This document shows positions 8,163 through 16,558 of a stretch of 64,000 nt of DNA, piece by piece. The notes beneath the pieces are model-generated. The model worked only from the letters and a program-made list of their open reading frames with translations, did no database searches and was not told the DNA's origin. Position numbers and translations under genes: made by a program. Location of the stretch: the NCBI GenBank assembly GCA_965250025.1, contig OZ252283.1:372001-436000 (forward strand), in the 5' to 3' direction. Numbering within the stretch: position 1 is the stretch's first letter; every line of letters begins with the position of its first letter. This stretch comes from CBDDLD01 sp965250025. Its GTDB lineage: Bacteria > Bacteroidota > Bacteroidia > Flavobacteriales > Flavobacteriaceae.

Positions 8163-8951
8163 TTATTTCAAATCCTCTGGGATTTCACATATTGGGATGG
8201 GCACCATTTTGTGTTTATTTGAGGTATTGAAACGTGTAAATATCTCGAAAACATCTTTTTGACGACCATTGAAGTCTGTAGCTGTTTTACCTTCATCTTT
8301 CATCTTCATAGCCCATTCTAATTCAGGATAAGAAGCGCCAATTTGATCTTCATCGCTTCTGGCATCACCAAACAATCCGTCACTGGGTGCAGCTTCCATG
8401 ATAGAATGGGGCACTTCTAAAAGTGCTCCAATAGCATATACTTCAGATTTTAGCAAATCGGCAATTGGACTAAGATCTACACCGCCATCTCCATATTTGG
8501 TATAAAAACCAACTCCAAAATCTTCCACTTTATTACCAGTACCTGCAACTAATAGGCCTAGTAATCCGGCATGATAATACAAGGTGGTCATACGCAAACG
8601 AGCCCTGGTATTGGCTAAGGCCATATCAACGGTGACCTGTTGACCATTAAGACTTACCTCAGTTTTAAACTCTTCAAAAACAGGAGTTAAGTTTACGCGG
8701 GCGTCACTCACATTAGAAAAGCGTTCTTTCAGTTGTGAGATGTGTTCTTGAGCTCTGGATACATGACTTGGTGCTTGATGAATAGGCATTTCAATGCATA
8801 AAACATCCAATCCGGTCTTTGCACACAAAGTTGATGTAACGGCAGAATCTATACCTCCGGATATACCAACAACAAAACCATTAACTCTGGCGTTAATAGC
8901 ATAATCTTTTAACCAATTAACAATATGCTCAATTACTTTTTCTGTTTGCAT
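8163..8951 (-). CDS. nadE: Ammonia-dependent NAD+ synthetase
   Basis: A 262-residue enzyme that amidates nicotinic acid adenine dinucleotide to NAD+ with ATP and ammonia. The ATP-pyrophosphatase P-loop SGGIDS is at 31-36, and the conserved TGNKVEDFGVGFYTKYGDGG segment binds substrate. The protein is the short form without a glutaminase domain. The order nadE-gldB-gldC is familiar from flavobacterial genomes and supports both assignments. The gene is divergent from gldB. Confidence 0.95.
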   Translation of the reverse strand: MQTEKVIEHIVNWLKDYAINARVNGFVVGISGGIDSAVTSTLCAKTGLDVLCIEMPIHQAPSHVSRAQEHISQLKERFSNVSDARVNLTPVFEEFKTEVSLNGQQVTVDMALANTRARLRMTTLYYHAGLLGLLVAGTGNKVEDFGVGFYTKYGDGGVDLSPIADLLKSEVYAIGALLEVPHSIMEAAPSDGLFGDARSDEDQIGASYPELEWAMKMKDEGKTATDFNGRQKDVFEIFTRFNTSNKHKMVPIPICEIPEDLK

Positions 8952-8979
8952 TATAAAGGTTTTTTATAACAAAGAAGTG

Positions 8980-8987
8980 TACCTTTG
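8980..8987 (+). promoter_or_regulatory. Probable -7 promoter element for gldB
   Basis: TACCTTTG matches the Bacteroidota -7 element TAnnTTTG and lies 41 nt before the preferred gldB start. A clear -33 TTTG was not found. Confidence 0.4.
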
Positions 8988-9028
8988 TCAAACAAAAATA
9001 ATTGAATCATTTAAGGAATAAAAATTAT

Positions 9029-10003
9029 ATGACTCATAATGTGAAGCACCTTTCAGCGCTATTTCTATTATTGTTTTTGCTTTTGGGTTCTTGTAAAAGC
9101 GATTCAAAACTAGAGCAGGAGATTTCAGAAATTCCGGTCGAACTTAATGTAGAACGTTTTGACAAATCCTTTGCTGAAGCAACCCCAAAAGATTTGCAAA
9201 AACTAAAACGTGCTTATCCTTTTATCTTTTCTAAACGAATACCAGATTCGATATGGGTTAATACCATGAAAGATACACTTCAACAACAGCTTTTATCTGA
9301 GGTTAACAAGGCGCACAAAAATTTTAAAACCACAAGGCAACAATTGATTAGTTTTTTTAAACACTTAAAATATTATGATGAAACATTTAGAGTGCCAAGA
9401 ATCGTAACGGTAACCAATAATGTGGATTACAGAAATAAGATTATTGTAACAGACACCATTACATTGATTGCTTTAGATACCTATCTGGGTAAAGATCATG
9501 AATTTTATCAGAATTTTCAGAGATATATCACCGCTAACATGATTCAGGAGCAGATCATTTCTGATGTGGCAGAAGCCTATGCTAAGCCATATATTTTTCA
9601 AAGCCGAAGAAAAACGTTTTTAGATGAAATGATCTATTTTGGAAAGATGCTTTATTTCAAAGATATGATGATTCCGTCTGAGAGTGATGCCATTAAAATG
9701 GGGTATACTACAGACCAATTAAAATGGGCGGAAGCTAATGAAAGTCAGATTTGGAGCTATTTTGTAGAACGAGAATTATTGTATAGTACCGATAGTAAGT
9801 TGGTTAATCGGTTTATTGCAAACGCACCTTTTTCAAAGTTTTATTTAGAACTGGATAACGAATCCCCCGGGAGATTAGGGCAGTATATAGGATGGCAGAT
9901 TGTCAAAGCTTATATGGCCAATAATGATGTTGATCCTATGGCTGTTTTGCAAAAGGAACCGGAAGAAATATTTAAAAAATCAAAATTTAAACCAAAAAAA
10001 TAA
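9029..10003 (+). CDS. gldB: Gliding motility lipoprotein GldB
   Basis: A 324-residue lipoprotein needed for gliding motility in flavobacteria. I choose the ATG at 9029 over the upstream TTG at 9002: it gives a clean signal peptide ending at the lipobox LLLGSC (Cys22), and AAGGA lies 12 nt before it. The body matches GldB (IPVELNVERFDKSFAEA near the mature N-terminus; ESPGRLGQYIGWQIVKAY near the C-terminus). Its stop overlaps the gldC start by one base, so translation is probably coupled. GldB is thought to work with GldD and the T9SS/gliding machinery in the cell envelope. Confidence 0.93.
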   Translation: MTHNVKHLSALFLLLFLLLGSCKSDSKLEQEISEIPVELNVERFDKSFAEATPKDLQKLKRAYPFIFSKRIPDSIWVNTMKDTLQQQLLSEVNKAHKNFKTTRQQLISFFKHLKYYDETFRVPRIVTVTNNVDYRNKIIVTDTITLIALDTYLGKDHEFYQNFQRYITANMIQEQIISDVAEAYAKPYIFQSRRKTFLDEMIYFGKMLYFKDMMIPSESDAIKMGYTTDQLKWAEANESQIWSYFVERELLYSTDSKLVNRFIANAPFSKFYLELDNESPGRLGQYIGWQIVKAYMANNDVDPMAVLQKEPEEIFKKSKFKPKK

Positions 10004-10338
10004 TGTCAAAAACCTTACAGTCAAAAATAGAGCTTAATGTAGAGCTCGACGAAAATCGAGTACCGGAACAATTGACGTGGTCAGCCGAAGACGGAGGAAT
10101 CAAAAACGAAGAAGCTAAAGCTATAATGCTATCGGTATGGGATAGTAAAGCTCAGGAAACACTTAAAATAGATTTATGGACTAAAGACATGCCGGTGGAC
10201 GAAATGAAGCAGTTTTTTCACCAAACTTTAGTAACCATGAGTGATACATTCTACAAAGCTACGCAGGATGAAAAAATGACAGCAACCATGAAAGATTTTT
10301 GTGATTATTTTGCTGAAAAGCTAGAACTGAAGAAGTAA
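10003..10338 (+). CDS. gldC: Gliding motility protein GldC
   Basis: A 111-residue acidic cytoplasmic protein without signal peptide. The sequence (ELDENRVPEQLTWSAEDGG ... LWTKDMPVDEMKQFFHQTL) is characteristic of GldC, which enhances gliding in Flavobacterium johnsoniae and is encoded next to gldB. The start overlaps the gldB stop (TAATG). A hairpin with a T-tract follows about 80 nt downstream. Confidence 0.93.
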   Translation: MSKTLQSKIELNVELDENRVPEQLTWSAEDGGIKNEEAKAIMLSVWDSKAQETLKIDLWTKDMPVDEMKQFFHQTLVTMSDTFYKATQDEKMTATMKDFCDYFAEKLELKK

Positions 10339-10416
10339 TCATTTCTTAATCTAAACATAACAAGTGTAATATGCATTGCAGCCTATTTTTGTAATGCTAT
10401 TAATCAAACATCTAAG

Positions 10417-10460
10417 CATTAGTTGGACTTTCATAATGAGAAAGGAACTAATGTTTTTTT
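10417..10460 (+). terminator. Terminator after gldC
   Basis: CATTAGTT/AACTAATG arms with an inner CTTTC/GAAAG stem, followed by seven T residues. Confidence 0.7.
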
Positions 10461-10475
10461 GTTTAATTTAGTATC

Positions 10476-11093
10476 ATGCGTAAAATAATATTTGGAGTCG
10501 TAATTACCTTAATTGTTCTGTTTACTTATAAATATTGTGATAAACAAGATGAAGAACGAATTACACTCAAGGAAAACTCGGCATTAATACAACAACAATT
10601 AAAAAATGTCAGTAAGCTGGTAGTTACCGAAGGTCAGTTTACAGAAGTTTTTAACTATGAAAATTCAAAAGCGATCTTTGGAGATTATTTAACCGCAGAT
10701 AAAAAGGCTTTAGTGGTAGTTAATGCTAAGGTGACTATTGCTTATGATTTAAAGGCATTAACTTATGAAATAGATGAGGTTACAAAAACCTTACTAATCA
10801 CCTCAATACCAGAGCAAGAAATTAATATTTCACCAGACCTTGAGTATTATGATATTCAGGCAGATTTCCTGAACCCTTTTGAAGCAGAAGATTATAACGA
10901 AATAAAGGAAACTGTAAAACAATCGTTATTAAAGAAAGTAGAGAATTCAACTCTAAAAACTAATGCACAAAACCGATTGATCAGCGAACTCTCAAAATTC
11001 TATATTTTAACGAATTCTCTAGGATGGACATTAAAGTATAAAGAAAGAGTAATTGAAAATATAGAAGAAGATTTATCCGATCTATTGCTTTAA
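10476..11093 (+). CDS. DUF4230 membrane-anchored protein
   Basis: A 205-residue protein with one N-terminal membrane segment (about 4-19, IIFGVVITLIVLFTYKY) and a DUF4230 domain (LVVTEGQFTEVFNYENSKAIFGDYL ... KALVVVNAKVTIAYDL). Members are widespread and of unknown function. It follows the gldC terminator and so is a separate transcription unit. Its 3' end overlaps the convergent rhodanese gene by 12 nt. Confidence 0.8.
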   Translation: MRKIIFGVVITLIVLFTYKYCDKQDEERITLKENSALIQQQLKNVSKLVVTEGQFTEVFNYENSKAIFGDYLTADKKALVVVNAKVTIAYDLKALTYEIDEVTKTLLITSIPEQEINISPDLEYYDIQADFLNPFEAEDYNEIKETVKQSLLKKVENSTLKTNAQNRLISELSKFYILTNSLGWTLKYKERVIENIEEDLSDLLL

Positions 11094-11393
11094 GGCATGC
11101 TTAACAGTGTTCATTCCTCCGCCGTTTAAAGTATCGATGCCTTTGGAAGTAAGCATATTTCGTGCCTTTTCAGAACGAATACCACTAGCGCAGTAAGTAA
11201 TAACGGGTTTTTGCAGTGAAACCACCTCTTCAATTCTACCTTTCAATTCCTGAATAGGAATATGTACAGCGCCTTCAATATGACCTTTATTATATTCGTC
11301 GTAGGTTCTAACATCTAATAAAACAGCCTTTTTAGATAAGTAGTCGTTAATCTTATTGGCTTTATTCTTGAAAAGGAAACTAAAAATACCCAT
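11082..11393 (-). CDS. Rhodanese-like sulfurtransferase, single domain
   Basis: A 103-residue single rhodanese domain with the active-site Cys68 in the loop YCASGIRS and the conserved DVRTYDEYNKGHIEGAVHIP entry motif. It probably carries persulfide sulfur in the cytoplasm; the acceptor is unknown. It is convergent with the DUF4230 gene (12-nt overlap) and divergent from the TetR gene. Confidence 0.9.
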   Translation of the reverse strand: MGIFSFLFKNKANKINDYLSKKAVLLDVRTYDEYNKGHIEGAVHIPIQELKGRIEEVVSLQKPVITYCASGIRSEKARNMLTSKGIDTLNGGGMNTVKHALKQ

Positions 11394-11436
11394 TTTGTTT
11401 TTTTGTTAAAAGTAATTTGACTTTGCTTAAGGAATA

Positions 11437-11450
11437 GTAACTAAAGTTAC
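11437..11450. repeat. Palindrome in the rhodanese/tetR divergent region
   Basis: GTAACT AA AGTTAC, a perfect 6+6 palindrome 50 nt before the tetR start. It shares AACTAA with the larger operator upstream of paaE, so it may be a weaker site for the same TetR protein; this is speculative. Confidence 0.3.
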
Positions 11451-11500
11451 AATTAATTAGAGATACAGGAATTAAAAATTTTAATGTATTTTGCTCTCTC

Positions 11501-12070
11501 ATGAAGCCCGAGACCCGAAAACAAGAAATTATTTTAACCGCAGCTAAGCTCTTTAAAGAAAAAGGATATAGTGCCGTAACTATGAGAGATCTTGCAGCTG
11601 AAATGGGTATTAAAGCAGCCAGCTTATACAATCATATCAGTTCAAAACAAGACATTTTGAAAGATATTATCATTTCTCTAGCGGAAGCATTTACTGATGG
11701 TATGCAGACAATAAAGGTCTCTGAAGCTAATAGTATAGAGAAACTCAAACAGATCGTTGCTCTACATATCAATATCACAAGTAAAAACACATATGGCATG
11801 GCATCGTTGAATAACGATTGGATGCACTTGGAAGAACAGCGAGATTATTATTTAGAGTTGCGCCATAATTATGAAGATGATTTCAGAGATATATTAAAGC
11901 AGGGAATAGCTTCTGGAGAAATTATAAATGAACATCCGGATACCATATTATTTTCAGTATTATCCACATTACGCTCATTATACCTCTGGATCCCAAAAAA
12001 AGAGGATTTGCATCCTGAGCAATTGACAGCAAGCCTAAACAAGGTGCTTATTAATGGAATTAACATTTAA
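11501..12070 (+). CDS. TetR-family regulator of the paa operon (PaaR-like)
   Basis: A 189-residue TetR-type repressor. The N-terminal HTH is at about 8-55 (ILTAAKLFKEKGYSAVTMRDLAAEMGI, then KAASLYNHISSKQDIL), followed by a helical ligand domain. It lies directly upstream of paaE in the same direction, with a palindromic operator in the 57-nt gap. TetR-type regulators of other paa clusters sense phenylacetyl-CoA, which is the natural guess here. The start is the ATG at 11501; no stronger alternative is visible. Confidence 0.85.
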   Translation: MKPETRKQEIILTAAKLFKEKGYSAVTMRDLAAEMGIKAASLYNHISSKQDILKDIIISLAEAFTDGMQTIKVSEANSIEKLKQIVALHINITSKNTYGMASLNNDWMHLEEQRDYYLELRHNYEDDFRDILKQGIASGEIINEHPDTILFSVLSTLRSLYLWIPKKEDLHPEQLTASLNKVLINGINI

Positions 12071-12089
12071 TTCCTAGAAATTTTGTAAA

Positions 12090-12120
12090 TTTGTCAATCA
12101 AACTAACAAGTGTTAGTTTG
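12090..12120 (+). promoter_or_regulatory. paa promoter with overlapping TetR operator
   Basis: TTTG at 12090-12093, then exactly 19 nt, then TTAGTTTG at 12113-12120, one mismatch from the Bacteroidota consensus TTTG-N19-TAnnTTTG. A perfect palindrome with 10-nt arms CAAACTAACA/TGTTAGTTTG and AG spacer spans 12099-12120, covering the spacer and the -7 element. A repressor bound here would block the promoter. The leader to the paaE ATG would be only about 10 nt. Confidence 0.75.
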
Positions 12121-12136
12121 GTGTTAATTGATAATA

Positions 12137-13210
12137 ATGACAGATTTCCACGAAGTAAAAATTAAAGAAGTTCACAAGGAAACAAAGGATACAGTTGTCC
12201 TGACTTTTGAAATACCCGAACATTTAAATCGCAATTTTAGTTTCATTCAGGGGCAGCATCTCACACTTAGAAAGCAAATCGATGGAGAGGATGTGCGTAG
12301 ATCGTATTCCTTATGTACCAGTCCACTAGAAAAAATCTGGAAAGTAGCAATAAAACAAATACCTGGCGGTGTCTTCTCAACGTATGCAAATAATGAATTA
12401 CAGGCAGGGGATACCATGGATATTATGGAACCTTCGGGTAATTTTTATGTAGAGGTAGATCCAGAAACCTCAAAGAATTATATAGCATTTGCAGCAGGAA
12501 GTGGCATTACGCCAATGCTATCCATTATAAAAACACATTTAGAATCTGAGCCCGATGCAACATTTAAGTTGTTCTATTTAAACCGTACCACGAAATCGAT
12601 TATCTTTAAAGAAGAAATAGAAAATCTGAAAAACATCTATTTTGGACGCTTTCAGGTTTTTCATTTTTTAACCAAAGAAAAACGAGATATTCCATTTTTA
12701 AACGGACGTTTCGATTCGGAAAAGCTTCAAATACTTACCAAGACCTTTATAGATGTTGAGGACACTGCACATTGCTTTATCTGTGGTCCTCAAGAGATGA
12801 TTTTTCTCATCAGAGACGAGTTAAAGGCAGCAGGATTAGCGGAAGAAAAAATACATTATGAATTGTTTTTCTCAGGTAATACAGCAGCTGTTGATACGCG
12901 AGTAGCAGCATTGTTAGAGCAACAGATAGAAGGTACAGATGTTACTATTATAGATGGAGGTAAAGAGTTCCATTTTATTATGGAAAAGGAGTATGATAAT
13001 GTCTTGGATGGTGCTCTTGCAGCTGGAGCAGATTTACCTTATGCCTGTAAAGGAGGCGTGTGTAGCACCTGTAAATGTAAAGTGGTAGAAGGTCAGTTGG
13101 AAATGAAAATCAACTATGCGTTAGAGCAGGATGAATTAGATAAAAATATAGTGTTAAGTTGTCAAGCCATACCAACTACAGAAAAAATAGTGGTGGATTT
13201 CGATGTATAA
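12137..13210 (+). CDS. paaE: Phenylacetyl-CoA epoxidase reductase subunit PaaE
   Basis: A protein of about 357 residues that passes electrons from NADPH to the PaaABC oxygenase. It has an FAD-binding domain (RRSYSLCTSP), an NAD(P) domain (FAAGSGITPMLSII) and a C-terminal plant-type 2Fe-2S ferredoxin domain with CKGGVCSTCKCKV and a fourth Cys in VLSCQA. I prefer the ATG at 12137 to the TTG at 12128, since MTDFHEVKI resembles family N-termini. It is the first gene of the operon; in many other paa operons paaE follows paaABCD. Confidence 0.92.
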   Translation: MTDFHEVKIKEVHKETKDTVVLTFEIPEHLNRNFSFIQGQHLTLRKQIDGEDVRRSYSLCTSPLEKIWKVAIKQIPGGVFSTYANNELQAGDTMDIMEPSGNFYVEVDPETSKNYIAFAAGSGITPMLSIIKTHLESEPDATFKLFYLNRTTKSIIFKEEIENLKNIYFGRFQVFHFLTKEKRDIPFLNGRFDSEKLQILTKTFIDVEDTAHCFICGPQEMIFLIRDELKAAGLAEEKIHYELFFSGNTAAVDTRVAALLEQQIEGTDVTIIDGGKEFHFIMEKEYDNVLDGALAAGADLPYACKGGVCSTCKCKVVEGQLEMKINYALEQDELDKNIVLSCQAIPTTEKIVVDFDV

Positions 13211-13234
13211 AAAAAGAAAATAAAATCAATAGCC

Positions 13235-14191
13235 ATGAGTGAAGAGCAAATTAAGAATTTGGAAGAAGAATTCGAGGCACGAATAGCAAGAGATGAAAAA
13301 ATAGAACCAAAGGATTGGATGCCCGAGAAGTATCGCCAAACCCATATCAGGCAAATATCTCAGCACGCCCACTCTGAAATTGTGGGAATGTTGCCAGAAG
13401 GTAATTGGATCACCCGAGCACCATCCTTACGTCGTAAAGTGGCATTATTAGCCAAAGTGCAGGACGAAGCGGGTCATGGCCTGTATCTATATAGCGCATG
13501 TGAAACTTTGGGCATATCCCGAGACGAGCTATATGATCAATTACATTCCGGAAAAGCAAAATATTCAAGCATATTTAATTACCCAACCATTACCTGGGCA
13601 GATATGGGAGCCATAGGTTGGTTGGTTGATGGTGCAGCCATTATCAATCAGGTGCCACTTTGTAATACATCGTATGGACCTTATTCAAGAGCAATGATTC
13701 GCGTTTGTAAAGAAGAAAGTTTCCATCAGCGTCAGGGTTATGAGATCATGGTAACCTTAGCCAATGGCACACCAGAACAAAAAGCAATGGCACAAGATGC
13801 GCTGAACCGTTGGTGGTGGCCTTCACTAATGATGTTTGGTCCAACAGATGCAGAATCAGTTCATACAGCACAATCGATGAAATGGAAATTAAAACGTAAG
13901 ACCAATGATGAATTACGTCAGCAATTTGTAGATCAAACCGTGCCACAAGCAGAATTGATAGGGTTAACCATACCAGATGAAGATCTAAAATGGAATGAAG
14001 ATAAAGGAGGTTATGATTTTGGACCAATAAACTGGGATGAATTTTGGCAGGTAGTAAAAGGACATGGCCCATGCAATAAGGAGCGCATGAACGCCAGAGT
14101 AGGCGCATGGGAACGAGGCACATGGGTAAGGGATGCAGCAGTAGCATATGCTGAAAAACAAGAAGAACGTAAAACAAAACAAGCGGTATAA
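13235..14191 (+). CDS. paaA: Phenylacetyl-CoA 1,2-epoxidase catalytic subunit PaaA
   Basis: A 318-residue diiron oxygenase subunit (E. coli 309) that forms the ring-1,2-epoxide of phenylacetyl-CoA. The carboxylate/His iron-binding helices are visible (QDEAGHGLYLYSACE and KEESFHQRQGYE), as is the substrate-channel region DGAAIINQVPLCNTSYGPY. It is followed with one base of spacing by paaB. The extra length is a Lys/Glu-rich C-terminus (YAEKQEERKTKQAV). Confidence 0.96.
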   Translation: MSEEQIKNLEEEFEARIARDEKIEPKDWMPEKYRQTHIRQISQHAHSEIVGMLPEGNWITRAPSLRRKVALLAKVQDEAGHGLYLYSACETLGISRDELYDQLHSGKAKYSSIFNYPTITWADMGAIGWLVDGAAIINQVPLCNTSYGPYSRAMIRVCKEESFHQRQGYEIMVTLANGTPEQKAMAQDALNRWWWPSLMMFGPTDAESVHTAQSMKWKLKRKTNDELRQQFVDQTVPQAELIGLTIPDEDLKWNEDKGGYDFGPINWDEFWQVVKGHGPCNKERMNARVGAWERGTWVRDAAVAYAEKQEERKTKQAV

Positions 14192-14192
14192 A

Positions 14193-14477
14193 ATGAAAAA
14201 GAATTGGCCACTTTGGGAAGTATTTGTAAGAAGTAAAAACGGATTAGAACACCGTCATTTTGGAAGTTTACATGCAGCAGATGCTGAAATGGCATTGGAA
14301 AATGCCAGAGATGTATATACCAGAAGAAATGAAGGTGTAAGTATATGGGTTGTGGAATCAAAGCACATCACAGCATCAAACCCCGAGCATAATGGAGAAT
14401 TATTTGAACCGGCTCAGGATAAGGTATACAGGCATCCTACATTTTACGAATTACCAGATGAAATAAAACACATGTAA
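14193..14477 (+). CDS. paaB: Phenylacetyl-CoA epoxidase subunit PaaB
   Basis: A 94-residue small subunit that bridges PaaAC heterodimers. The ATG at 14193 gives the family start (KKNWPLWEVFVRSKNGLEHRH); a longer frame from 14148 would overlap paaA and is not convincing. Conserved elements HFGSLHAADAEMALENARDVYTRR and the DKVYRHPTFY tail are present. The stop overlaps the paaC start by one base. Confidence 0.95.
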   Translation: MKKNWPLWEVFVRSKNGLEHRHFGSLHAADAEMALENARDVYTRRNEGVSIWVVESKHITASNPEHNGELFEPAQDKVYRHPTFYELPDEIKHM

Positions 14478-15229
14478 TGAACAAAGATTTATATAAATAC
14501 ATCTTAGGAATAGCAGATAATACACTAATCTTAGGTCAGCGTATGGGTGAACTTTGCGGACATGGACCGAGTTTGGAGACTGATATTGCTTGTACCAACA
14601 TGTCTTTGGATTTATTGGGGCAAACACGAAGCTATTTTCAATATGCCGCCAAGCTGAAAGGTGAAAATGCAACAGAAGATACTATAGCATTCTTAAGATC
14701 TGAAAGAGAGTATACTAATGTCCTTTTGGTGGAGCAACCCAATACAGATTTTGCATATACTATAATGCGGCAATTTCTTTTTGATGCCTATCATTTAGCA
14801 TTTTTAGAACAGCTAAATCACAGTAAGGATATCAATCTTTCAGCCATAGCAAGTAAAGCCATCAAAGAAGTAAGTTATCACAAACGTTTTTCATCAGATT
14901 GGGTGAAGCGATTAGGAGATGGAACAGCGATTAGTAAAGAAAAAATACAAAATGCACTTAATGATTTATGGCGTTACACGGATGAATTGTTTCACGTTAC
15001 GTCATCAGACCAGAAGATGATAAGTCAAGGCATAGGCGTTGATGTTTCTCAACTCAAAGATGCTTACAATCAGGAAGTGAAAGCCATATTAGAAACAGCA
15101 ACTTTAGAAGTCCCGGAATCAAAATGGTTTCAAAAAGGAGGAAAAGAAGGTATACATACAGAACATATGGGGTATATACTAAGTGATATGCAGTACATGC
15201 AACGCGCTTACCCGAATATGACTTGGTAA
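14477..15229 (+). CDS. paaC: Phenylacetyl-CoA epoxidase subunit PaaC
   Basis: A 250-residue ferritin-like helical subunit that stabilises PaaA. Family motifs are present: LGQRMGELCGHGPSLETDIA, LDLLGQTRSYFQYAA and the C-terminal EHMGYILSDMQYMQRAYPN. Iron ligands in PaaC are degenerate throughout the family, and catalysis resides in PaaA. It is coupled to paaB (TAATG overlap) and one base from paaD. Confidence 0.95.
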   Translation: MNKDLYKYILGIADNTLILGQRMGELCGHGPSLETDIACTNMSLDLLGQTRSYFQYAAKLKGENATEDTIAFLRSEREYTNVLLVEQPNTDFAYTIMRQFLFDAYHLAFLEQLNHSKDINLSAIASKAIKEVSYHKRFSSDWVKRLGDGTAISKEKIQNALNDLWRYTDELFHVTSSDQKMISQGIGVDVSQLKDAYNQEVKAILETATLEVPESKWFQKGGKEGIHTEHMGYILSDMQYMQRAYPNMTW

Positions 15230-15230
15230 A

Positions 15231-15734
15231 ATGACAGTTCTTGATGGGGTACATATCGACGAAAAATTAGCTCCAATACTGGAAAAAGTTTCAGATCCTG
15301 AAATACCGGTACTTTCTATTCTGGAAATGGGAGTCGTAAGATATGCTGTTGCTAAGGACAAACATGTACATGTGAAAATCACCCCGACCTACAGTGGTTG
15401 TCCCGCAATGGATGTTATTGGAGATGATATTAGTAAAGCATTGCAGGAATCAGGCTACACGTCTGAAATAGAACTGGTATTAGCTCCAGCATGGACCACA
15501 GACTGGATTACCTCTAAAGGCAGGAAAGCCTTGGAAGATTATGGTATAGCAGCACCATTGGAAGCAGAAGCAGACAAAAGTGTTTTGTTGGAAGGTAAGC
15601 GATTGGTACAATGCACCAATTGCGGTTCAAAAAACACAAAGCTAATAAGTCAGTTTGGCTCAACGGCATGTAAAGCACAATTTCAGTGTGATGATTGTCA
15701 GGAACCATTCGACTATTTTAAATGTTTAAAATAA
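15231..15734 (+). CDS. paaD: PaaD, MIP18/DUF59-type maturation protein
   Basis: A 167-residue protein. The N-terminal MIP18/DUF59 domain (about 10-100; VSDPEIPVLSILEMGVVR, and the conserved Cys in PTYSGCPAMD) is followed by a C-terminal zinc-ribbon with Cys in CTNCGSK, FGSTACK, CDDC and FKC (about 126-166). PaaD-like proteins are needed for an active epoxidase and probably help assemble its metal or Fe-S centre. It sits in the canonical position after paaC. Confidence 0.93.
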   Translation: MTVLDGVHIDEKLAPILEKVSDPEIPVLSILEMGVVRYAVAKDKHVHVKITPTYSGCPAMDVIGDDISKALQESGYTSEIELVLAPAWTTDWITSKGRKALEDYGIAAPLEAEADKSVLLEGKRLVQCTNCGSKNTKLISQFGSTACKAQFQCDDCQEPFDYFKCLK

Positions 15735-15760
15735 TAATAGAATAAAGTTTTTAGTCAGGT

Positions 15761-16546
15761 ATGAGTAACGATTCAATAGCATTAAGTATTGAAGGTCAGG
15801 TGGCGTACGTAACACTTAACAGACCGGAAGTCTTCAATAGCTTTAATAGAGAAATGGCATTGAGCCTACAGGAGACTCTAGATGCATGTGAAGTCAACGA
15901 AGGTGTTAGAGCCATTGTATTAACAGGAGAAGGTAAAGCCTTTTGTGCAGGACAAGACCTGAAAGAAGTAACATCCCCGGATCTAAACCCTGGGTTTAAA
16001 AAGATATTGGAAGAGCATTACAATCCTATTATCACAAGAATACGTACTCTAAAAAAACCAATTATAGCTGCTGTTAATGGTGTCGCTGCAGGAGCCGGAG
16101 CTAATATAGCCTTAGCCTGTGATATCGTTATAGCACACGAAAAAGTAAGCTTTATACAAGCGTTTAGTTTAATTGGATTAGTGCCCGATAGCGCAGGGAC
16201 ATTCTTCTTACCGCGTTTAGTAGGGTTTCAAAAAGCATCAGCACTGGCCATGTTAGGTGATAAAGTTTCAGCAGTAGAAGCAGAGCGTATAGGGATGGTA
16301 TACAAGACTGTTCCATTAGAGGAATTTCAGGAAACAGTTAACAGATTGGCTTTGAAATTGGCAAAGATGCCTACAAAAGCATTGGGCATGATAAAAGAAC
16401 TGTTGAATGCATCCATGACCAATACATTGGAGCAGCAATTAGCCATGGAATCAAAGTATCAGATCGAGGCAGCGCAAACAGAAGATTATACTGAAGGCGT
16501 TGCAGCTTTTATAGAAAAACGTCAACCAAATTTTAAAGGCAGGTAA
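15761..16546 (+). CDS. paaG: PaaG, ring-1,2-epoxyphenylacetyl-CoA isomerase (oxepin-forming)
   Basis: A 261-residue crotonase-fold enzyme. It is closest in pattern to E. coli PaaG: RPEVFNSFN near the start, oxyanion segments FCAGQDLKE and NGVAAGAGAN, and the catalytic Asp in LVPDSAGT (D143; E. coli IPDCGGT). The Glu pair of true enoyl-CoA hydratases is absent, as expected for the isomerase. It converts the epoxide to the seven-membered oxepin-CoA that PaaZ hydrolyses. Confidence 0.9.
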   Translation: MSNDSIALSIEGQVAYVTLNRPEVFNSFNREMALSLQETLDACEVNEGVRAIVLTGEGKAFCAGQDLKEVTSPDLNPGFKKILEEHYNPIITRIRTLKKPIIAAVNGVAAGAGANIALACDIVIAHEKVSFIQAFSLIGLVPDSAGTFFLPRLVGFQKASALAMLGDKVSAVEAERIGMVYKTVPLEEFQETVNRLALKLAKMPTKALGMIKELLNASMTNTLEQQLAMESKYQIEAAQTEDYTEGVAAFIEKRQPNFKGR

Positions 16547-16558
16547 TTGAACAAAAGC

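Noticed and set aside
9002..9028. TTG start for gldB
   Set aside because: The ATG at 9029 gives a better signal peptide and a purine-rich region before it.
13746..14361. Several open frames on the minus strand across paaA and paaB
   Set aside because: They are antisense to strongly conserved paaA/paaB and have odd composition (runs of Leu, Phe, His).
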